Shown: positions 55,621-64,000 of the stretch, piece after piece | Numbering within the stretch: position 1 is the first letter of the stretch | How the letters are laid out: the number at the start of each line of letters is the position of its first letter | Source: Topomyia yanbarensis | Taxonomy: Eukaryota; Arthropoda; Insecta; Diptera; Culicidae | DNA length: 64,000 nucleotides | Direction of reading: 5' to 3' | Assembly: GCF_030247195.1 (NCBI RefSeq) | Contig: NC_080670.1 | Location: forward strand, 161,892,080 to 161,956,079 | Translations under genes and position numbers: made by a program | Notes under the pieces: generated by a model | What the model was told of the DNA's origin: nothing | Database searches by the model: none | The model's input: the letters and a program-made list of their open reading frames with translations, nothing else

Positions 55621-55739
55621 ACGACTGATCAATCGGCAAATATAGTATTTTCTTACAGTTACTGTTAAGTACATGGGGCGCAAAAACCGATCATTTCGTC
55701 CTAACATAGAACTATTATAACGGTCCTAGGTGGGCATTG

Positions 55740-58717
55740 GACAATGCTTAATCATCCTTCAAGTTAAGGTTCCTAAAGAATCTTAATATGTTGCGTGGAG
55801 AAATCTTTATAATTGCTTCAGGATCTGGGAATACTAGACCAAAAATTCACTCTGGTTCTGGCGAGAGCTGGGCAGTCGCATGTTATGTGTCTGGATGTTT
55901 CCTCCAAAGCCACTGTATTGAGCCTTTCCTAATTTACCCAAATGAGCTCTAACAGAGCTCAGACCTGTTAAGAAAGTGTATACGAGAGACATATAGAGGA
56001 GATCGCGTCTTGCCAATACATCTCGAACCGGGACATTGGGTGATCTTCCTCGGGCCCGAAAGGAATGCAGTAGTTGAGATACTCGACGCAAGCCCAGACA
56101 ATATGTTCGATATCGTGGTAACCGTTGCCACAAGCACAGGTACCGCTATTTGCGAGTCCAATACGTTGAAGATGAGCGTATAACGTGTATTGGTTGGACA
56201 TGAGCCGAGACATCACACGAATGAAATTCCCACTCACATCCATTCCTCTAAACCAAGATTCGTTGATACCTTCGGGATAATAGAATGTAGTCATAGTCCT
56301 AAATCTCCATTGCTCCAAGATGCGTCCACAGACAAGAGATATTGAAAAATTCATTGAAGCAGATGGGTCTTTTGTAGATGTCACCTTCTAAAGCACCCGC
56401 CTTAGCTAAAGTGTCCGCGTCTTCATTACCTGGTATAGAGCAATGCGAGGTAACCCAAACTAAGGTAATCTTGTACAATCTTACAGACAAAGCACACAGG
56501 AGTTCCCATATGACCCTAGAAAATATGGAATGTGCTTTCTAAGTTTCATCGAACGGAGAGCTTCTATTGAGCTGAGACTGTCCGAAACAATAAGGCAATC
56601 GATCGATGGACAAAGTATCAATAATCCCAAGGGTATAGCAGCAAGCTCCGCGACGTAAACTGAAGCAGGATCATTGAGTTTGAAAGAGGCGGTGAGGTTT
56701 CGATTGAACATACCGAACCCAGTGGAGCCGTTGAGGCTCTTGTTGCAGTCGACCTCTCTAAATTTACTATGAAAGATGTTTGGGATCACCTGCGGACGTA
56801 TGTGTCCCAGGATTTCACAAATCTCATCTTTCATGGTTGTGTCGAAGAATACAGTTGAATCAGAAGCATGAGGGAGATTGACACAGTTGGGATATGAAGA
56901 AGGATTGATATCGGGTTTAAGAATTGAGTTCGACAAGCTTCTCGAAATTTACAATTACTAACGAGTTCAAGATATCGCATCGGATGAGCCATCGATATTA
57001 GGGGTCCCAAAGACGATTCCTCAGGGGAAGGACGCCCGCCAGTACATTCAGACTCATCGTATGGGTCTAGTGCATGCAACCCACAGCAATACACAAACAA
57101 CAATATTGGATTCGCTCCAGTTTGGTGAAATGTATGATGGAGAATTCGATATCCCGCTGAAGGACCCAAGCAGACCAAATGTCCAAGGTATTTCGTAATT
57201 GTCCATGCAAATCAACAGGTTTGAGATCTGTAAAAGAGAGCACACCGTCATCGCATTAGCGTGCAGGAATTGACAAGAGATTCGTCAATGTCATTCACGT
57301 AAAAGTTGTAGAGAAGGGAGCTATGACATGAGCCCTGGGGAAGACCCATGTAGTAAATCCGTGATGTCAATCACTATACGAAAAATGCATGTGTTTTTCA
57401 AACAAAAAATTTAGCTAAAAGTTTTATAATCGGTGAAAGACCATGCTGGTGCAGCTTCTCAGAAAGAATATTTATAGAAACTGAATTAAATGCCCCCTTA
57501 ATATCCAAGAAAACTGATGTCATCTGCTCTTTGCCAGCACAGACCATTTGAAATTTCTGTTGAGAGCAACGCAAGACAATACTTCGTCCCTTTGTCTTTG
57601 CGGGAGCCAAATTATGTGTCTGACAGTCAGCCATTTGCTTCGACCCAATGGTCGAAGCGAAACAAGAACCATTTTTTTTTAAATACTTCCGGATACAGGA
57701 CAGCATTGCAATCGGTCAATACGAGTTGTGGTCGGAGTTGACCCCAGTCATGAGGGAAGATGTTACTCTTAAGAAACTTGTTAAAGAAAATTAACAAGCA
57801 TTTCTTGACAGAGTTCGGCAGATTTTTCAGCAAGTTGAATTTGAGTCTGTCTGATCCTGGGGCTTTATTGTTACATGATAAGAGACCAAGTGAGAACCTC
57901 ACCATCGAAATAGATGCTTCGTTCGCGCTATCGTGAGGGGACGCGGCGCGGCAGATTTTCTGTTCCGGGCGGAATCTGGACACATCTTCTTGATCGACTT
58001 GAATATCCAACAGTTTGAATATGCTCTCATTACCCGAACAAACGAAAAGCCCATAATATCACCATGCTCATAATCCAAATTGAGCCCCACTATATGGTAT
58101 ATTGAATGTTTGTAATGGGATCAACCCATATAAACAATCATCACGGTTCAGTAGACCCTATGTAAAAACCACGTTTTGATGTACCTATGGCTTATTAAGG
58201 CCATTTTATGGTATTTTAATGGTTGTTAAATCAGAAACGGACCATACTCATAATCTTTTTAAGGGGATGTATGGCGTTTGTACCCATGGGAGTTTGCTCG
58301 GGTAGTAGTGTTTCGGTTTCGTATACGCCGGCCTTTGTCCCAAAGATGTTCATCGATGTCTCTCTCGTTAGTCCGTCAACGAACCGGTGCCAGTAACTCC
58401 ATTTCTTGGCTTTCATCAAACACTTCATTCGCGTGTCTAACTTCGCGTCCCGGAAAGTCTTGTATGCGTATACGCGTCTGAGCACCCTTTGTCCCACCAT
58501 GTGTTACGCCGTCCGCGAGAGTTCGCGTGTGGTACGCATTTAGTCTGAGCTTGAGCCGCGGTGTCGAGAATCAAGGAAGCCAGGAACCCGTACTCTTCCC
58601 CCGGAGGAAGCTCTTGTGTGGACTCGATTTTGACGGATATCGCGGATCCATAGCTCTTCCACTCAATATTTCGTGTGAGATCATACAAAATATTGATTGT
58701 ATTCGATGGCCTTGAAC
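55740..58717 (-). mobile_element. I/LOA-like LINE, ORF2 RT and RNase H part
   Basis: The minus strand reads from the post-endonuclease linker (DLTRNIEWKSYGSAISVKIE then STQELPPGEEYGFLASLILD, 58680-58560; KAKKWSYWHRFVDGLTRETS, 58410) to CWIFKSIKKMCPDSA. The RT follows: FSLGLLSCNNKAPGSDRLKF, FLDIKGAFNSVSINILSEKL (57515-57455). An RNase H follows: SVYVAELAAIPLGLLIL, CLIVSDSLSSIEALRSMKLR and LVWVTSHCSIPGNEDADTLA (56460-56400). The C-terminal cysteine region is CACGNGYHDIEHIVWACVEY. The RT catalytic YADD box was not found, the frame is broken in many places, and a 165-bp insert lies at 58076-58240. It is continuous with 60005-61450 once the RTE insert is removed. Confidence 0.85.
58076..58240. mobile_element. 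Small insertion in the LINE with 15-bp target duplication
   Basis: ACCATGCTCATAATC (58061-58075) and ACCATACTCATAATC (58241-58255) bracket 165 bp that does not fit the LINE frame. The inserted DNA has no open frame. It holds loosely inverted phrases (TATGGTAT.TTGAATGTTTGT; ACCATTAAAATACCATAAAA on the other strand). The class is unknown. Confidence 0.6.
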
Positions 58718-60004
58718 GTTCTCAAAGTTCTCTGCAAAGTGATCCTGAACCGGATACAGGAGAAGATTGACGCGACTCTCCGACGGCAGCAGGCAGGATT
58801 CCGTGCCGGACGATCCTGTGCGGACCATATTGTCACGCTCCGTATCATCCTGGAGCAAGTCAATGAATTCCAAGAGTCTCTCTACTTAGTGTTCATCGAC
58901 TACGAAAAAGCTTCCGACCGTCTCAATCACGAAAAAATGTGGGGAGCCCTAAGACGCAAGGGAGTCCCTGAGAAAATCATCGGTCTAATTGAAGCACAGT
59001 ACGAGGAATTTTCGTGCAGAATATTGCACGATGGTGTCTTGTCTGACCCCATCCGGGTCGTGGCTGGAATTAGGCAAGGATGTATTCTATCACCGCTACT
59101 GTTTCTCATCGTAATCGACGAGATCCTGGTAGGAGCGATTGACCGTGAACCAAATCGTGGGTTGCTGTGACAACCTATCACTTTGGAGCATCTGAATGAC
59201 TTCGAATTGGCTGATGACGTTGCTCTCCTAGCACAACGGCGATCTGACATGCGGAGTAAGCTTGATGAGCTTGCCGGTCGCTCCTCAGCGGCAGGTCTCA
59301 TAATCAACGTCAACAAGACCAAATTGTTGGATATAAACACGGTCAACCCTTCCAGCTTTACGGTAGCTGGGCAAACAATGGAGAATGTCGAAAGCTTCCA
59401 ATATCTTGGTAGTTAAATGGCGTCTGATGGAGGCACCAAGTTCGACATAGGAGCACGGATCAAGAAGGCGAGGGCTGCTTTTGCGAGTTTAAGAAATATC
59501 TGGAAAAACAATCAGATTAGTCGACGCACCAAAACCCGAATATTCAACTCGAACGTGAAATCTGTACTACTATATGCCAGTGAAACCTGGTGCGTATCAG
59601 TGGAGAACACGCAACGGCTGCATGTTTTCACCAATAGATGCCGGCGGTACATAATTCATGCATGGTGGCCTCACAGCTGGATCTCTAATGCTGAGCTCCA
59701 TCGTCGATGCCATCAGAAGCCGATGGCGACAGCAATTCGGGAACGAAAGTGGAGCTGGGTCGGCCACTCCCTGCGCAGGGGCGGAAACGAAATCTGCAAG
59801 CAAGCGTTAGACTGGAACCAAGCAGAACATCGCAGTAGACCCGGAGGCTCATGGCAGCGCAGCTTCAACAAGGAAATAAAAGAAGTCAACGAATGTTTGA
59901 CCTGACAGTAGGTCAAGGCGATGGCGGGCAATCGCCCAGGATGGCGATCTTTCACAACGGCCTTTTGCACCACCAGGGGTGCGCAGGAATAAAAGTAAGT
60001 AAGT
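58718..60004 (+). mobile_element. 5'-truncated RTE-clade retrotransposon
   Basis: The target duplication ATGGCCTTGAAC is perfect (58706-58717 and 60005-60016). The insert opens within the RT: VLKVLCKVILNRIQEKIDAT, QQAGFRAGRSCADHIVTLRI, LVFIDYEKASDRLNHEKMWG (motif A), IRQGCILSPLLFLIVIDEIL and FELADDVALLAQRRSDMRSK, where the catalytic ADD is intact. Next come VESFQYLGS, SVLLYASETWCVSVENTQRL and RERKWSWVGHSLRRGGNEIC. It ends in SFTTAFCTTRGAQE-like sequence and a short AAGT repeat tail (59993-60004). Simple-repeat tails are characteristic of RTE elements, such as JAM1 in Aedes. At least one stop (59414) and one more (59170) break the frame. Confidence 0.9.
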
Positions 60005-60460
60005 ATGGCCTTGAACCGCAATAGTAATTACGATTGGCAGATGGTCTCTGCCGTGGGGATAAGGAACTTCCTACCGCAGCGATGTCGAGCAAAGGGACAA
60101 ATCTAAGATGCACTGGAGTAGCCGGAATCCGTGTTATTTCACCTGTGTTCAAAATGGTCATATTGAAGTTGTCACAAAGCACGAGGAGTGAAGTAAATCG
60201 ATTATCGATGAAGACAATCCCATTTGCGGTCAACTGCATCAAGAATGTTTTACTCTGGGATTAACCTGTAAAAATACGACCCACAATATCAGAGAATTTG
60301 ATTAAGCCAGTGCTAGTTCCTTTCTTTGGCTGAGATATGGGAACACATGGGTTTTTTGATATCCCAAGAAGTGCTGGGAACCCCTTTTTTGAGTTCTGGT
60401 TTTTGAGACTAGAAGCTATTTGTTTCGGTTTTGCATCAGTACTTCTTACTTCGATTAGCT
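60005..60460 (-). mobile_element. I/LOA-like LINE, ORF2 endonuclease part
   Basis: The frame includes NGIVFIDNRFTSLLVLCDNF then NMTILNTGEITRIP, later LDIAAVGSSLS and, in a shifted frame, GRDHLPIVITIAVQGH, the conserved SDHLPI motif closing the APE endonuclease. The frame runs into the RTE junction. The next codons of the same gene lie at 58717 and below. Confidence 0.75.
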
Positions 60461-61450
60461 ATTTGTGAAGGACTCTGAGGAGGGAACTTTTAGCTTTTAG
60501 AACGAAGCCTATGAAAGGAAATGCTTCTCCTTTTTCTATTGCTTCTAGACACAGCAGAAGATGTTCCCTCATGAGGTTCACCACAGTCGCCTTCGTCCGC
60601 AGACTAGTTACTATAGATGTTAGGGTAGGGTCTGCTGGCGTAGCTAGCATTTCTACAACAGATCGTTTAAAACGCCTCTGAAGGGAACGCTTGAATTTTT
60701 CCTCACGCTGTTTTTACGCGGGACATGAAAATTGTTGGGATATCATGGGAGATGTGGGGTTTCCTCCACAATAGAGACACTTTTCAATCTCCCTTCCACA
60801 GGAATCATCTACTTGATTCCCACTGTATTTTCCATAACGAACCTTATTGCTACAATGGAAGGCTGTGTGTCCCAGTTGTTTGCAAATTGGGCTGTTCATG
60901 ACCCGCGGCACAAAAAGGCGACCGGGTAGATAAACCTTGTTAAAGAGGAGGTAGTTAGGTAGAGTAAAACCGGCTACGGAAACCCGACAAGAGTTGACGT
61001 AGGTCCTCTTCCCGCCAGCTGCGACTGATGCTGAATCCAAACGTTTGCATTTCAGTTTCGTCACTGGCTGGAGCAATGAGGTTTTCAAAACAGCCAACCC
61101 ATGTATCAGCAGATTTGTGCAATTCAAATTCGGATCAGAGACGACCCCGTTACATTCAACCCGAGTTGGAGGTACATATATTCTATACTCCTTCGTAAAA
61201 GGGCCGTAGACAGTAACATCATTTGCCTGCTTTGAACTATTTACCTCCACCCAAGGCTTGTCAGGGCGAATTTTCGATATTGCTGTCACAGCTGAAAATC
61301 ACGTGGACAGAACTCGAGAAATCTGGAATGGACTCAAACATTTCTTGTCTTTGGTGCGGAAGAAGATCACGAATTGCCCAGCTGCGAAGGGTGGGTACAT
61401 TTTCAGTCGGGGAAATAATTTTATTTCTACATCCACTTCGCCTTGAAGCA
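60461..61450 (-). mobile_element. I/LOA-like LINE, ORF1 with zinc knuckles
   Basis: The minus strand gives EIKLFPRLKMYPPFAAGQFV then IFFRTKDKK (about 61440-61350), one stop, AVTAISKIRPDKPWVEVNSS then KQANDVTVYGPFTKEYRIYV, CNGVV, and SCRVSVAGFTLPNYLLFNKV then YLPGRLFVPRVMN. CCHC-type knuckles follow: CKQLGHTAFHC (60875-60850) and CLYCGGNP near 60770. The C-terminal tail reads EMLATPADPTLTSIVTSLRT near 60650. ORF1 of I-type LINEs binds element RNA. The frame is broken at least twice. Confidence 0.85.
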
Positions 61451-61770
61451 AACCATTATCAGGGGAAGGCAGTTTTGCACGGGTCTTTTGCCCAGTGCAG
61501 GCTAGTATTAGAGACGAGAATGGAAAATAGCATATTATCGCGGTACTTAACTTATAAATGAAAAAGTATACATTGCTGCTTCACTGCTCTACTGGTCGAT
61601 AACGGTAAACGTGCAAAGCACAAAAGAAAAAAAACTGTTGAAACTTCCATGAGGCGAAGAATACGCAAGATAACCTTCACAGCGGATCAGTACTACTATA
61701 TAGCGTTACACTGCACGGACTGGAAAGATCGACCAATCGGTCCGAGAGTCACCGAGCGAATGGGAAATTA
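61451..61770 (-). mobile_element. Likely 5' UTR of the minus-strand LINE
   Basis: Sequence upstream of ORF1 that becomes GC-richer toward 61680-61770 (CGGTGACTCTCGGACCGATT on the minus strand), as at many LINE 5' ends. No target duplication partner was found near 55700, so the boundary is uncertain. Confidence 0.35.
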
Positions 61771-63639
61771 ATTTTTTATTGCTATGTTTCATTTGTGGCC
61801 CAGTGTGCAATGCAAACAAAACCGTCAACTTTGCTCGCTTATAGCTTTTATAGCTTCGAACCGAAGTAGAAATCAAACGATGTAAACGATTTCGATAAAC
61901 ATTGCAGAGATCTTGATTAAGTGCACTGGAGACAGTTTTTTAGCCAGTACCTATCTACTTGATCATTCGCATCCATTTATTTTTTCCCAAACATTTTGGA
62001 CATACACACAACGTCATTCAAATAATGCCATATGCGTCAGTTCTACATATGCGGAAAAATGTATCATTGCCTATTTGCGCCTATTACACACTGTCACAAA
62101 GTGGCTTCACGATGGGCTGTTCACACGGACAATCCTCACCCGTTCCTTTCCTTTCCACCATCATTCATTGTTTACAATTCTCACTTGACTCCACTACACC
62201 TCACTACACGGTTTTTATGTTTCGTGTACTTGAGTATTTTGTTTTCCATTATGTGGTATGTCCGATCGGTTTGAATCCTTTTCAACCCGCTGGCGCCTAC
62301 TAGATGCACAACAGATGTTACCACTGTTAGAAGACTGCTGGTGCGAACAATGTCTGCTAGATTATTATAGTTTTGGATCCCGGTTTTCATTGATCCCTAA
62401 CAGTATGACAGCCCAGTAATTCTTATTTATGATTTGACGTAAAAGTTCTTTGGAGCAATTCGTTGATCAATCCTATGTTTTTAAAACCTATTTTTTTGGA
62501 ACAATTTGTTACAGTGTAAAGGGGTCCTGTCTTCGGTGCGAGTGTACTGTTGCAAAAAGTGATATTTGTGAGCTGTGAAATAACCATTTGAATTTGTCAT
62601 TCCCCCCTGTTGGCTCTGCTGTAGAGCTATGGTTGTGTTGATTTTACAAATTAACATTCTGAATGAATTTAAATTTTAATGCGAGAAAGGGAACTGTTCC
62701 GGAAAGTGCTGATCCTAGCAGATAGTAACTATACCGTATATAGAAGCTTTAGTCTAAAGCCGTATGAGGTGACTAGCAGTTCAGGGTCAATTAATTTGAT
62801 GACTCATTGGAGAACATTATTACTGAAATCTAACTTAAATCAAAACAAAAGATTTATTTTGAATTGTGGTTACTTCCCAAAATGACTTGATGTTAACATA
62901 AATAGAAAACGTGATCTAAGTGCAAACTTACAACGTGTAATATGAAATAGAATCAAATTTGCGGGAACATAAAACAATGTTATTTCACCGACTTCAGCGG
63001 TACCACCGTATACGAACGACGAATGATTCAGTAATGTTAATAATAACCTGTCGCGACGCTAAATTCAAAAGTTACAATTGGGATTGGATTCCGAGCTCAG
63101 AATACATGAAGTCACGTGGCTCCCCGCGTTCATACGCCACCGTCAACATATGGGCGGGGGTGGGTGAGGGGGAGGAAAGGAATGAAAAATAATGATGCAA
63201 TCACTCTGCCTTCCTATCTCTTTCTATCTGGTCGCTGATCAACAGTCGTTGCACGCAGGAGTTCACGTTACGAGCGCGCTGCTCTAGACATTGTTGTAGT
63301 AGCAACAGTGTACAGGAGCCAACCTGCTGGGCTGTGTGTGGGTGGCTTTTATGAGCGGGTGCATCGTGGAAACTCGGGAATTTTGTCTTTGACTGAGTAT
63401 ACCCTCGCTTTGCTGTGCTCCAGAGAAAGAAACAAAAATGTGTACATAAGAAGATGTGAATTGAATAATTGCTGCACGGTTCATAGAGCTGCATATATAG
63501 TTTGGCCGATGCATACGACGACCTTGTGTCGATTCTCCGTCCCCCGGCACGTCTTCTGCATCGTCCACCGTTATCATCTATCCAGCGTTGTTATAATCAG
63601 CAACGTGGGCCCTTGCATGTGGAGCGTTTGAGGTCGTAC
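61771..63639. other. Intergenic, nothing recognised
   Basis: Open frames of 60-114 codons (for example 61959-62303, 63308-63631) have no recognised family. About 63240-63640 is GC-richer, with a TATATA at 63494, and could contain an exon or promoter of a gene outside the window. Confidence 0.35.
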
Positions 63640-63642
63640 AAT

Positions 63643-63686
63643 TAATAAAGCTAAAACTCGCGTGGGTTGGTCAGTTGTCAGTTCAA
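63643..63686 (+). promoter_or_regulatory. Possible core promoter with double initiator
   Basis: TAATAAA (63643-63649) lies about 30 bp upstream of TCAGTTGTCAGTTC (63671-63684), which contains two perfect arthropod-type initiators (TCAGTT and TCAGTTC). It sits at the end of a GC-richer block. No gene is visible downstream before the window ends. Confidence 0.25.
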
Positions 63687-64000
63687 GCGAATAATAAAGA
63701 TTTTTGTTGTTGTTGGTATATTGCTTTAGAACATTATCTAAGTATGGCGATGATAATGCAGTTATCCATGTATCCAACCTAAAAAATTGCATGCTAAAGA
63801 AAAATGAGAAAAGATGTTGCATAAATTCAATAAGCTATGTGAAATATCTTGCCTGTCATAATTCTAAATGGAAACTACCCGTACTACGTTGTATTTATAG
63901 GATTGTGCGTGTTTTTTATTTTAAGTATAAAACCACTCAGAATAAAATGATTACTCGTAACTGATAGGTAGTCAACTTAGCACTACTATTAAATATGCAC
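63687..64000. other. AT-rich end of window
   Basis: A reading frame (63704-63964) has no recognised family. It could be the start of a gene continuing beyond 64000 only if the promoter just upstream is real. Confidence 0.25.

Noticed and set aside
58927..59346. 139-codon antisense open frame
   Set aside because: It lies opposite the RTE reverse transcriptase; a shadow frame.
61913..62303. Overlapping 91- and 114-codon frames as genes
   Set aside because: Three overlapping frames in one stretch with no domain; consistent with chance in moderately GC-rich DNA.
1..64000. CRISPR arrays, bacterial operons or prophage
   Set aside because: No regularly spaced repeats with unique spacers, no bacterial gene organisation and no ribosome-binding-site-led gene runs; all evidence is eukaryotic.

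Overview
The window looks like a repeat-dense stretch of a mosquito genome, probably a culicine (Aedes-like). It is eukaryotic: the one intact gene has spliced introns, and most of the rest is non-LTR retrotransposons (R1, Jockey, RTE-like and I/LOA-like), tRNA-derived SINEs, MITEs and foldback elements. The organism call is inference from gene similarity and repeat content, since no database search was possible.

Only one complete protein-coding gene is convincing: zwilch (minus strand, 19307-21320). It has three exons and two short introns that join in frame to 633 codons plus a stop. A GC-rich, exon-like stretch ending in a strong splice donor (about 50640-51300, plus strand) may be the 5' untranslated exon of a gene whose coding part lies outside the window. 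Decayed host gene copies include an intron-retaining DDX19/Dbp5-type helicase pseudogene (29759-31759), a glutamine-rich gene fragment next to it, a histone H3 C-terminal relic (6080-6306) and a DnaJ J-domain fragment (23580-23755).

Layout. 1-13.8 kb: a G-rich repeat, an R1 relic holding a gutted mariner, the H3 relic and several MITEs. 13.8-16.3 kb: a Jockey element split by a 5'-truncated LINE and by a hAT-like MITE, each with target-site duplications. 17.6-18.1 kb: a LINE ORF1 relic. 19.3-21.3 kb: zwilch. 21.6-27.8 kb: AT-rich repeats, MITEs and a CT microsatellite. 27.88-33.60 kb: a 5.7-kb segment bounded by about 29-bp inverted repeats with TTAA at both edges, enclosing the helicase and glutamine-rich pseudogenes. 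36-43 kb: overlapping LINE relics, one SINE and one SINE-like insert. 44-49.5 kb: an inverted pair of LTR-like repeats around a TA-flanked MITE and a nearly complete LINE (46086-49133), which itself carries an 89-bp hairpin. 50-55.2 kb: the exon candidate, a 530-bp SINE with a perfect 21-bp target duplication, and a 1.24-kb foldback with a SINE in one arm. 55.7-61.5 kb: a minus-strand I/LOA-like LINE split by an RTE insertion. 61.5-64 kb: no recognisable gene.

The most notable structures are the TIR-bounded 5.7-kb segment carrying gene fragments (a possible gene-capturing transposon), the foldback whose SINE-free arm preserves the empty insertion site, and several nested insertions whose order can be read from target-site duplications. 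Elements were compared by eye; clade names are approximate.
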